From assembly GCA_019188245.1 (NCBI GenBank), contig JAECZO010000034.1:1-64000 (forward strand): DNA of 64,000 nt, in the 5' to 3' direction. The position numbers were made by a program, and so were the translations under genes. The notes under the pieces were generated by a model. That model saw nothing but the letters and a program-made list of their open reading frames with translations. It did no database searches and had not been told where the DNA came from. This DNA comes from Novymonas esmeraldas (taxonomy: Eukaryota; Euglenozoa; Kinetoplastea; Trypanosomatida; Trypanosomatidae). This document shows, one piece after another, positions 19,821-28,666 of the stretch (the stretch's first letter is position 1; the number at the start of each line of letters is the position of its first letter).

Positions 19821-20939
19821 TCAGGCAGTCTTGCCCTTCACGGATTTAGAAGCGCGGTCGCCTCGCAAAAGATGGGCACGAGGTGCGTTGCTGTCGGCAG
19901 CTCGTAGCGCCGTGGGCGGTGACTGAGTCGCTGCTGGGCGGTCGGTCGTCCACAGGCTCGTGAGCCGGGACACTGGCGACGGCGACGGCGACGCTGACGG
20001 CGGTGACGCCGTGCCGTTGCGCCCCTCTCCACCGCCGCGACGTGCGCCGCGTGTCGTCGCGGGCCACACCATACGAGATGGGCCGCGGCCCTGGACCCCG
20101 GCGGGCCCCGACGTGCTCGGCGTGCGGTGCTGCCGCCAGCCAGAGGCGCGCATCTGCGGGGAGCTGTAGTGGCGTGTCCCGTCCACCTCCACGTCTGACA
20201 TGAACTCCGAGTCCGTGCCGCTCTCCGCCTCGCTTGGAAAGAGGGTCACCACGCTCGCGGCGCCGTGACCAGCGCCGCGGCTGCGCAGGCCGTGTGGGTG
20301 CGTGCGGGCCGCGGCGTCTCCCGCCACCGCAGACGCGGTTGGAGGGGACACAGAGTCGCTCGCCGCCCCGGCAGTGGCAGCGGCGGTGCCGTTGGCCAGA
20401 CTGCGATGGAAGTCAGGGAACCGCCGCGCGACCGGCGAGCGCGTCGCCGGTGAATCGACGGCCCAGCCGAGGGCGGACATCTCCATCGCACCACCCTCGC
20501 AGTCCCCGCCACCGCCGCGATGCTGTGAGCGGGCCGCGCCGCCGCCGCCGCTGCTGCGGGTGCCACGGCGACTGTCGACACGCCAGGCAGCAGTGTTGTC
20601 GGCTGCGGTGCAGTCGCGGCCATTGTGCTGGTGCAGGAGTGCCTCGCGGGTTGGCCGGTCTACCTCGCGCTTGCGATTCCACGGCAGCTGCATCCACAGG
20701 CGCTGCACCGGCGCGTGCAGGCACATCGTCACCCAGAGTATGACAGAGGCGACGAGGTACAGCATACCGCCACGCACGCACGTCGACGCCTTCGCCTCCT
20801 TCTCCCATCCATGCTTTGCGGCGAGCACCTCGAAGGTCAGGTTGCCGCTGCGCAGCATGTGAGCCATCATGAACAGCAGCAGCGCTGCCATCGAGGTGAA
20901 CGGCGCGCACAGCGGCACGCAGCTCGCGGTGATCGGCAT
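19821..20939 (-). CDS. Two-helix membrane protein, paralogue A
   Basis: 372 residues. The N-terminal 90 residues carry two hydrophobic helices (about 11-31 and 53-75) around a conserved loop with SGNLTFEVLAAKHGW, AKA and CxxGGxxYL. Over residues 7-72 it matches the neighbouring gene at 22612-23358 in about 38 of 66 positions with no gap, so the two are tandem paralogues. The remaining 280 residues are hydrophilic, Ser/Gly/Arg/Pro-rich and probably disordered, ending GDRASKSVKGKTA. The two-helix layout with a Cys-Gly-Tyr-Leu start of helix 2 recalls RNASEK, a V-ATPase-associated membrane protein, but the likeness is weak. ATG at 20939 opens directly with the conserved block. No classical signal peptide is needed because helix 1 can act as an anchor. 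Confidence 0.75.
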   Translation of the reverse strand: MPITASCVPLCAPFTSMAALLLFMMAHMLRSGNLTFEVLAAKHGWEKEAKASTCVRGGMLYLVASVILWVTMCLHAPVQRLWMQLPWNRKREVDRPTREALLHQHNGRDCTAADNTAAWRVDSRRGTRSSGGGGAARSQHRGGGGDCEGGAMEMSALGWAVDSPATRSPVARRFPDFHRSLANGTAAATAGAASDSVSPPTASAVAGDAAARTHPHGLRSRGAGHGAASVVTLFPSEAESGTDSEFMSDVEVDGTRHYSSPQMRASGWRQHRTPSTSGPAGVQGRGPSRMVWPATTRGARRGGGEGRNGTASPPSASPSPSPVSRLTSLWTTDRPAATQSPPTALRAADSNAPRAHLLRGDRASKSVKGKTA

Positions 20940-21073
20940 CCCTCCACTCTCACTCCAACACTACAACGACCACCACCACTTCGATAGATGCCTCCCACCT
21001 CCGCCTCGCCTCCACCACCGTCGCCGCTACTCGCACACACGCCTCAAGGTGGTGGCGCAGTGGAAGCACACAA

Positions 21074-21109
<36 letters not shown>

Positions 21110-22611
21110 TGAAAGACGCACACGTCAGCTCCGCCCCCCTTCCCCCCTCCCTCCTCTCACCACGACGCAACCTGGGTGTAGGCGATGGCACAGAGGTGGC
21201 TGAGCGCACGCGGGCAAGCGCCGCTGAGACGAGGCTGTGGTGCAGCGGAGTGGCAGCCGCAGCGCCGGCTGCCTTTCATACTCAGCGAAACACAGAGACA
21301 CACACACGTACACACACGCGTGGCGGGCAGTCAAGCAGGAGAGCGCACACACGGGTGCCGTCAGAGAGAGCGAGAGAGAGAGAGAGAGAGTTGGCAATGA
21401 GAGCGAGTGTGCCTACGTGCGTGTGTGTTTGTGTTTGTGTGTGCCTGTCTGTCTGATGGGGTGGTGTCGGACAGCGGCAGCAATGGGAAGGAGAAGACAG
21501 AGACAAAACAATCAATGAGAGCAGCGGACACACACACACACACAGAAAGAAAGAGAGAGAGAATGAGGGAGATAGGAAATGTGAGGAAGGAGAGATGAAA
21601 AAAAAAAAAAAAAAACGGAGACAGAGTGAAAACAAAACAACAAAAAAAAAAACGGAGGGTGAGAGGCGGCGGCGGCGGTACGCCGTCAAGCGTCACCGAG
21701 AGGTCGCACACCCGTACACACAGTGAGAGAGGAGGAGACGCCACAGCTGCCCCAGTTTGCACCGCACGAGAGCAGCGGGGCAGCAACAGGCACACACACA
21801 CACACAACCGCGCCAACGGCTGCTGGTGCTGGACCTCAACGGTGGTGCCCTCCAGACAACCGCTGGCGTCTGTGGTGAAGAAAGGGAAGTATGTACTCCT
21901 GTGTAACGGCGTCAACGGTGGAGGGATCGTGGCACGCGAGCGCGCAGAGCTGTCGATTCACTTCTTTTGCTTTCCTTTTTTTTTTTTTTGTGGATCCGAC
22001 TGCCACGCGCGCACGCCACGGCGGGTGGTGGAGGTGGTGGAGGTGGTGGAGGTGGTGGAGGTGGTGGAGAGAGAGGCAAGGACGGAGATGGAGGGACAAG
22101 GTATCGCAGACCAGTGAGAGAGGGTGATGGCGAGTGCGTGCTCTGAGTGCGTGTGTGTACGTGAGACCACCGGTGAGATGGAAAGAGGAGGGGGGGGGCG
22201 TCTCGGCACCATCAGCAGCGAACATCTCCACCCACACAGACACGTTGTTTGTTTGTTTGACCGTCGAAGTGGAGGAAAGGGAGAGGGGGAGGCTTGGAGG
22301 AGCGGGGATTCACACAGCACGAAGGAGCGCTGATGTGACGGCCACGTCATCACGAACGGCGCTCACTCTGTCTCACTCTCTCTGGTCCGTCAACTCCCCC
22401 ACGCACAGCTGCGCAGCGTATCCCACGACGTATTCACACACATACATGCAGAGAGAGAGAGAGACCCACACGCACCTACACACACATCGACGGTGCAACA
22501 CAAACACAAGCACGCGCTCAAACAGCAACAGCAAAAAAAAAAAAAAAAATGGCACATACACAGAGAGCGCGTGAGTTGCTTGGCCTTCATGGTGTGTCCC
22601 CCCCCCCACCT
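20940..22611. other. Intergenic region between the two membrane-protein paralogues
   Basis: No gene seen. Contents: (CA)n at about 21076-21107, GA repeat near 21366-21390, A-runs at about 21598-21615 and 21643-21652, the GGTGGTGGA array at 22024-22068, a T-run near 21977-21990 and an A-run near 22533-22549. Confidence 0.55.
22024..22068 (+). repeat. (GGTGGTGGA)5 tandem array
   Basis: Five exact 9-bp units read directly from the sequence. The plus strand is G-rich in paired GG tracts and could form two-tier quadruplexes; the RNA-like minus strand is (TCCACCACC)5. It lies in the gap between the two paralogous membrane genes. Confidence 0.9.
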
Positions 22612-23358
22612 CTACGATAGAAGGTGGTCCGCCTCCAACACGCTTGTCGCTGCAGACGTGGCCATGCTGCCCGGCAGCGCGGGGTGTCCCGGCGCGGCCC
22701 CGAGAGCGCCGCCTTCGTAGCCACGGCCCACGAGGGGCAGCGGCGCCGCGGACCCAAGCGCAGCCGCGGAGCCCACCGCGGCGCTTCCCAGAGTGGAGGG
22801 AGGACGCGTGGTGGGGCCGGCCAAGGTCGAGCGACCCGCCGTGCCGGCCGGTGCCGACTTGCCGTGGTGGTCGTCGCTCACGACCACATCGCTGGACACG
22901 AGAAAGTGCGCCGCCGTGGACGTGCTCGAGCTGCCGCGGTGTGCCGCATCGGCAGGGCTCGCATCTGCCGCGGTGGAGGTGGCTACTGTGACGTCGGTGG
23001 CTGCGCCGCCGCCGCGCTGGGCATCCGCGGCCTTGCGGCGGTTGCGCAGGAGCTCGCGTAGGCTGGGCAGCCGCCGTTGCCGCCACCACTTGGAGACGGA
23101 GGAGGGCAGCTTCTCCAGCTCGATGAGGAGACAGTCCACCGCGACCAGCACCCAGAGAACAATCGAGATGCAGAGGTAGATGATGCCGCCGTTGCGGCAA
23201 CAGCGCGCCTTCGCGGCGGCGTCCCACTCATGCTTGGCGGCCAGGACCGCGAAGGTCCAGTTCCCACTGCCCAGCATGACAGAGAGCATGAAGAGGAGGA
23301 TGGCGGCCACGAGAGTGAACGGCGCGCATGTGTACAGACAGCCGATCCCGGTGCCCAT
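22612..23358 (-). CDS. Two-helix membrane protein, paralogue B
   Basis: 248 residues, tandem paralogue of the gene at 19821-20939 and transcribed before it. The same N-terminal module is present: helix 1 (about 11-31), loop with SGNWTFAVLAAKHEW and AKA, then CxxGGIIYL leading into helix 2 (about 53-78). The tail after about residue 90 is shorter, basic at first (SKWWRQRRLPSLRELLRNRR) and then Ala/Gly/Ser/Thr-rich, unlike the tail of paralogue A. Conservation of helices and loop against divergence of tails indicates selection on the membrane module. As with A, topology resembles RNASEK or small V-ATPase membrane subunits, an untested idea. The ATG at 23358 is followed at once by the conserved block. 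The leader on the transcribed strand is unusual: purine-rich, with an (AAC)n stretch and an A13 run. Confidence 0.75.
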   Translation of the reverse strand: MGTGIGCLYTCAPFTLVAAILLFMLSVMLGSGNWTFAVLAAKHEWDAAAKARCCRNGGIIYLCISIVLWVLVAVDCLLIELEKLPSSVSKWWRQRRLPSLRELLRNRRKAADAQRGGGAATDVTVATSTAADASPADAAHRGSSSTSTAAHFLVSSDVVVSDDHHGKSAPAGTAGRSTLAGPTTRPPSTLGSAAVGSAAALGSAAPLPLVGRGYEGGALGAAPGHPALPGSMATSAATSVLEADHLLS

Positions 23359-23629
23359 CGTGGCAGCGCTGCGACAGCGGCGGCGGTTCCCCCTCCCTAT
23401 CTCTCTCTCTGTCTCTGTGTCTCTCCTGTGGTGTTCTCGGTCTTACCTTCTTCTTTTTTTTTTTTTTGCACTTGTTGTTGTTGTTGTTGTTACTGTGTGG
23501 TGTCTGGAGGAGTGATGAAGTTGTGAAGAAACACACTGCACAATGACAGAGTCTGTACCTGGAGGAGTGGAGAAGGAGGAGGAAGAAGAGGGGAGGAAGA
23601 GATGGGACGCGCTCTTGCGTGTGAGTGGT

Positions 23630-23665
<36 letters not shown>

Positions 23666-24417
23666 ATGTGGGAGGAGGTGTGGGCGAAGGCTCGCGTTTT
23701 TGCCGTGGATGACTGGGGCAGCTGCGAAGCACCGCCGTGTCGAGCCGCGACTGGTAAAATGTGTGGAGCGAGGAGAGAGAATCAACCGAGCCGTGAGTGT
23801 GTGTGTGTGTGTGAGATGCAGAGGAGCGTGAGAGAGGTTTGACATGCACAGAGCAAAAAAAAAAAAAAAAAGGAGCCCCGACACTGTCGACAAGGACACA
23901 AGGACACACACACACCTACGTGGATAGACGATGCGCCATCGACGACAACGTGCGTAGTGCGAGGGGAGGGAGATGTGCGCCAACAGCACGAGCAGAGCGC
24001 ATCGGTGCTCGTGCACACACCGTCTCCTCTTCTGTCGCTCACCCATTGAGGGAGACGAAGAATGGAGAGAGGTAACGCGGGTGGGACACACCACAGCTGC
24101 GATGCGTCGCCAGACTCTGTGCCAGTCCCACACGCACACATGCCTCTCCCCTCTCTCCCTCCCTCCCTCCCTCCTCTCCTTTCTTTTGCATGTTTCTGAT
24201 GTGGCGTACTCGCGCGGCGCCGGTGTTGGCGTGGGGTACCCCACGACATGCGCTGCCCCCCTCATCAGCAGTTCGCAGAGAAGAGAGGACAAGGTGATTG
24301 GAGCGAGTCCGGTGAGGAGTACGGCGACCTTCGCTCCATCGGTGCATCGCACACACACACACACAGAGACACACAGACATGCAACCGCACAGGTACATCA
24401 GCACACCAGCTCCCTTC
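23359..24417. other. Intergenic region upstream of paralogue B
   Basis: About 1.06 kb without a gene. It has a T-run at about 23455-23467 and (TTG)n at 23472-23489, (GT)n near 23631-23656, an A-run near 23856-23872, a CCCT repeat near 24147-24172 and (CA)n near 24347-24365. Confidence 0.55.
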
Positions 24418-26709
24418 TCAGCTCAGTCGCTTGGTGGGGGAGCGGGGGTGGGTGGGTGGGGTGACGCTCAGCGACCCGTCTCCGCCCACGGCAGAGGAGG
24501 CGGAGTCGGTCGGCCGCCCCGCGTGACTGCCTCGCACGGCGCCTCCGCGAGGCGCAGTGAGGCTGTGCGGGTGTGCCAGCGGCAGAGGGGCAGAGAAGTG
24601 GTTCGGCATCGCCATCGCACGCGGTGAGCCCGGGGGCTCCACCGCGTGCGGGTGCTGGGAGGCGGCGGCCAAGGAGCTCAGGGGTGCTTGGGTGGTGGCC
24701 GCCATGACACCGCCGCCGCCACCTCCGCGCACGCCGGGCTCACCGTGTCGTTGCGGGGGCAGCTCTGGCTGCTGTCGCCCGCTCCCCTTCTCTGGGCTGT
24801 GGCCGCCGGCGCTGGGTGCCTGGTGGGTGCGACGCCGCGGAGGGGCGGTGCTGTGGGTGGCTGCGCGGTGCAACGGCAGCGCTGCGGTGCCCTCCGCCGC
24901 CTTGGGCGAGTTGCCGGGGCTCTCATCGTCTACAGCGCTGTACCGCCGCGCGACGGCGAGGTCCACCACGCCGTCCCGGCCCACGTCCATCATCCTCAGC
25001 GGCTCCGGCACCTCGACCGACTCGGCGGCACCGCCAGTGCTGCTGCTGCTCACGTTCGGCCGGCGTGGGTTTGCTTGTTGCTGCGGCTGCTGCTTCGCCG
25101 GCGGCGGGGATGCCGCGTAGGAGGCAAAGACGGGTCGCCGCTGCGCCACCACGGTGGGAAGCGGCGGGCTCACGAGGACCACGCCGGCCGGCGCGGCGGG
25201 GCGACCGGCCGTCGGCGGCGACACCGGCCCAGCCCCGCTGCCGCTGCCGTGGTGCGCCTGAAGTTCTGGGAACGCAGACCAAGGCGACCGCGTGGGGGAC
25301 GCGTGCTGCTGGGGCGGAGACACCAACGGTGCCGGAGCACCGCGGGTCGTCGCTGCGGCGGCGGCGGCGGCAGTGGCGGCAGTGGCGTGCGTCTTGGACC
25401 CACCGCTGCTGCGCTTCTTCGGCTGCTGCTGCCTCTCGCCGAGAGCTGGAGCCGCCGTGGCGCTGGTCGTGTGGGGAGCAGAGCCGCTACACGGCGCGGC
25501 GCAGTCCGTGATGGACACGGGCGGTGTTGCCGCGGCGGCAGAGGCGGAGGCGTCGACGACGGCGAGACGGCGTCGTACGAAGGCGGCGGTGCGGCGCTCC
25601 TGCGGTGCCGTGAGCCGCGCGAGCGCTGGCCCGAGCGCCAGGCCGCGGTGCCCGATGCCGGACAGCTCGACAGGGTCCAGCACGGCGCTGGCACACCCGT
25701 CATCGAGGTGCACCTCTGTCGACAGCAGCGGCTGAAGGGGACTCTGTGGCGTCGCAGCAGCTACCGCGGCGGCGGTGCCAGCGGTGCCGGCGCCAACGCC
25801 GGCAGGGCGGGGCGAGGGACACGACGGTGCATCCGGAGGGCACGACTGCAGCGGGCTGAGAGACACAATGTCCAGCCAGCAGCGCGGCATCGCCACCGCA
25901 GACGGCGCTGGTGGGGCTGCTGTTGTGAGCGCCGCCCGCCGTGACCGGAGTACGATGCCGTGCACCACGACACACGTGTCCGACACCGCCGCGGTCGTAG
26001 TGGACGTGCTGCGCCACTGCGAGGCCGGCGGGTGGGGGCCGTTGCTGACGTTGGTCGCGGACGACGACACAGCTCTCAGCGGCGCGAAGGAGGTGTTCGC
26101 GGAGACAGCGGCGGAGACACTCTTGGATGCACACGACGTGGCCGGGTCGGGGGGCTGCCGCGTCCCGTGTTCTGCCTCACGGAGAAGCCGCTGCAGACAC
26201 TGCACCACCGCTGCGTAGCCTGCCGGAGACGCGGACGCAGCGGCGTCGGCGCTGGGGAGGCCATCGGTGGCGCGTGAGGACCACAGACTCGGTTGGAGGC
26301 CGAGGATGGCCGCCTGCACAGCACGACCGCCCGCCGCGCCGGCAAGACCCGGCGCCAGCAGCTCCTCCGTCGTCGCGTGGGCACCATGGCCGTCCCTCCC
26401 GCCCCTCTCCGCGTCGCTGCGCCGGATGGCGTACAGGACGAAGCTGAGAAGGGCGGTGTCCGGGACGGAGCGCAGCTTCGCGCCGATGAAGGCAACCAGC
26501 GCCTCGCGGAGGACGTCCAGACGTGTCTGCGGTGACACGTACGTCGCAGCAGAAGCAGCCGCAGCGGTGGATGCGGCGGGCACCGGGGCGCCGCGCAACG
26601 CGACCAGCGGCGGCAGCGCCAAGTCAGTGAGCGTGAGCGCCGTCTCGTCTAGGTCTAAGAACAGCGCCACCACCTCGCGGCGGTGGAAGAGGTGAGGCAC
26701 GAGCTGCAT
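24418..26709 (-). CDS. Hypothetical protein with a possible MERIT40/BABAM1-like vWA fold
   Basis: 763 residues. The start, MQLVPHLFHRREVVALFLDL followed by DETALTLTDL, then LDVLREALVAFIGAKLRSVP and DTALLSFVLYAIR, looks like a von Willebrand A-type beta-alpha-beta unit and recalls MERIT40 (BABAM1), whose fold opens with ICLDLSEEM and a helix ending before a FALVVV strand. Later pieces, VVVHGIVLRSRR and CWLDIVSLSP, could be the next strands, separated by long inserts. MERIT40 is a scaffold of the BRCA1-A and BRISC K63-deubiquitinase complexes. From about residue 330 the protein is low-complexity Ala/Pro/Ser/Gln/His-rich with no recognisable domain. The ATG at 26709 is the first in frame and begins the conserved block. 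A hydrophobic run just upstream of it in the same frame is a translation of poly-T-like leader sequence, not a signal peptide. Confidence 0.7.
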   Translation of the reverse strand: MQLVPHLFHRREVVALFLDLDETALTLTDLALPPLVALRGAPVPAASTAAAASAATYVSPQTRLDVLREALVAFIGAKLRSVPDTALLSFVLYAIRRSDAERGGRDGHGAHATTEELLAPGLAGAAGGRAVQAAILGLQPSLWSSRATDGLPSADAAASASPAGYAAVVQCLQRLLREAEHGTRQPPDPATSCASKSVSAAVSANTSFAPLRAVSSSATNVSNGPHPPASQWRSTSTTTAAVSDTCVVVHGIVLRSRRAALTTAAPPAPSAVAMPRCWLDIVSLSPLQSCPPDAPSCPSPRPAGVGAGTAGTAAAVAAATPQSPLQPLLSTEVHLDDGCASAVLDPVELSGIGHRGLALGPALARLTAPQERRTAAFVRRRLAVVDASASAAAATPPVSITDCAAPCSGSAPHTTSATAAPALGERQQQPKKRSSGGSKTHATAATAAAAAAATTRGAPAPLVSPPQQHASPTRSPWSAFPELQAHHGSGSGAGPVSPPTAGRPAAPAGVVLVSPPLPTVVAQRRPVFASYAASPPPAKQQPQQQANPRRPNVSSSSTGGAAESVEVPEPLRMMDVGRDGVVDLAVARRYSAVDDESPGNSPKAAEGTAALPLHRAATHSTAPPRRRTHQAPSAGGHSPEKGSGRQQPELPPQRHGEPGVRGGGGGGVMAATTQAPLSSLAAASQHPHAVEPPGSPRAMAMPNHFSAPLPLAHPHSLTAPRGGAVRGSHAGRPTDSASSAVGGDGSLSVTPPTHPRSPTKRLS

Positions 26710-26989
26710 TCGCAGGAGTGGAAGGCGGGGGAGGGAGGGAGGGACAGCGCAGCTCTCCACCTCCCACCACCACAACGACAACAAAAACACAAAAAAAAAA
26801 AAAACAGAAACGATGAAGGGGAGAACCCTCTCCACCGCGACGACGACGACGCACGTCTAAAGCGTGGCGGCGGCACACGGCGACGGAGAAGATGAGCAAA
26901 GCAAAAAAAAAAAAGAAGAGAGAAAGGAGGAGGGTGGCGAGTGGAGCAATGACAGAGCACGACACGTCACCGTCATGCACCGACACGCC

Positions 26990-27022
<33 letters not shown>

Positions 27023-28666
27023 GTTGTCTACGCGGCGCACCTGATGAACACTCGATACCGGGCAGCTAAAGACAAGAAGAAAGAGAGAGAGGAGATCGAA
27101 GCAAAAGGGTTCCTCACCCCGCCGCCCCGCCAGTGTGCGGCAACCGACTCCAACACCACCACGAGCACACACACACACACACACACGCAGGAGAGCACCT
27201 CAGAAGAAGGCGCGACTCAAGAAATAAACAAAAAGAAATCAGGAACACCGGAGAAGAGCCACGCGGCGCGTAGCAAACGAGCTACACCACAACAAAGTAC
27301 GCAACGCACGCACGCACCACAAAAAAAAAAAAAAAAAAAATGGAGAAGACGACGATGACAAAAAGACGGAAACACAAAAAAAAAAAAAAAAAAAGACCGA
27401 AGGTGCACGATGAAGCGAATCTCACGTAAAACTCCACTTCTGAAGACAGCACTCGTACACACACAGACACACAGACAGACACACACACAGATACACACGA
27501 ACGCACAGAGGACGAGGAGGGGCAAAAGGAAAAAAAAAAATGGAGGAGGAAGAGGTGGTGGTGCGAATGTTCTTGTTATTCTGTTTTGAGATTTTTTTCT
27601 TTTTTTTTTGTGTGAATGCGAGCGGCGTGTAGGTGCCACTTGCGGGGGGAGGAGTGGTGCGCGCCTCTGCCTCGGCGATGTGAAGAGACAAGAGGGTGCA
27701 GGAGTAGAGAGAGAGAGAGAGAAGGGAGGGGACTCTCTGTTGAGAAGAAGAGACACACACACACACGCGAAAAAAAAAAAAGGGGGAGGCACGGTGTACT
27801 GCGCGCGTGTCTGTGTGTGTATGTGTGTGACCGCGCCGCTCCTCGTTGATGACAGAATCTGATGACGCACCTCGCGGTGGCCCTCTCACTCACACACACA
27901 CACAAACACACAAGTCGTTCCTTCACTTTCCTTGCTTGTTTGTTTGTTTGTTTGTTTGTTGTTGTTGGAGGAGAGTAGAAAGAGAGCCGAGCCCTGCCCA
28001 ACTGCGGTGTCCCCTCTCTCCGTCCAATCAGCGTGACTGTGTGTGTGACTGTGTCCGTCCGTCCGTCTGTCTGTGTATGTGTCGCCCACTGAGGCAGCGG
28101 CGAGAGAGTAGTCACAAGAGAGAGAGAGAGAGGTTGGCAGAAGGATAGAGAAGCAGGTGTCTGTATGTGCGCGTGTACGGGAGATGCGCGTGGGAGGGTC
28201 ATGAGAGAGTACTGCCTCTTCAGTAGCACGCTTCCTTCTCTCCACACCTCACATCGCGGTCACTGATGGACGCACAACTGGTTCAGCGGCGCTCACATAC
28301 ACATACAGAAACACAGCCGTCCATGAAGTGCGACACATTCACATACCCGCACACGGCGACGGCGTCAGTGTCAGTCCTCCTCCACCATCTCTCGGAGCAG
28401 CGATGTACTTTTATAGTTTGCCGGGCCGGCTTAAGCGTGATCGAGAGTGACAGAGGAAAAGTGAAACAGAGGGGAAGGGGGAGGCGTCAGGGGGGGCGCA
28501 GACCGGCGCGCGCACAGGCGCCACCGGAAAGCAGCCTGAAGCGCCTCTTATCTGGACACACACACACACACAGACACACAGACACGTACACATGTGCACG
28601 CGTGTTCATCGCCTAGTCGGCCTTGGCTTGCCTTTGCTGCCGCCGGCGGTGGTGCTTCACACCGAC
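26710..28666. other. Intergenic region between UTP7 and the BABAM1-like gene
   Basis: About 2 kb with no credible gene. It has (CA)n at about 26991-27021 and 27171-27187, A-runs near 27321-27340, 27375-27394 and 27530-27540, a (TTTG)n array at about 27937-27961, GTCC/GTCT repeats near 28048-28075 and (CA)n near 28557-28571. Open frames encode Phe/Leu/Ser or Thr-His runs only. Confidence 0.55.
26760..26828 (-). promoter_or_regulatory. Candidate trans-splice acceptor for the BABAM1-like gene
   Basis: A T-rich tract on the minus strand (complement of about 26790-26828, including an A-run at 26791-26804 on the plus strand) is followed by first AG at 26762-26761. The mature leader would be 51 nt and would contain a second C-rich tract (complement of 26716-26743) just before the ATG. 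Confidence 0.4.

Noticed and set aside
26710-26835. Hydrophobic N-terminal extension before the BABAM1-like protein, like a signal peptide
   Set aside because: There is no ATG in it, it is encoded by T-rich leader DNA, and the likely splice acceptor (26762-26761) removes most of it.
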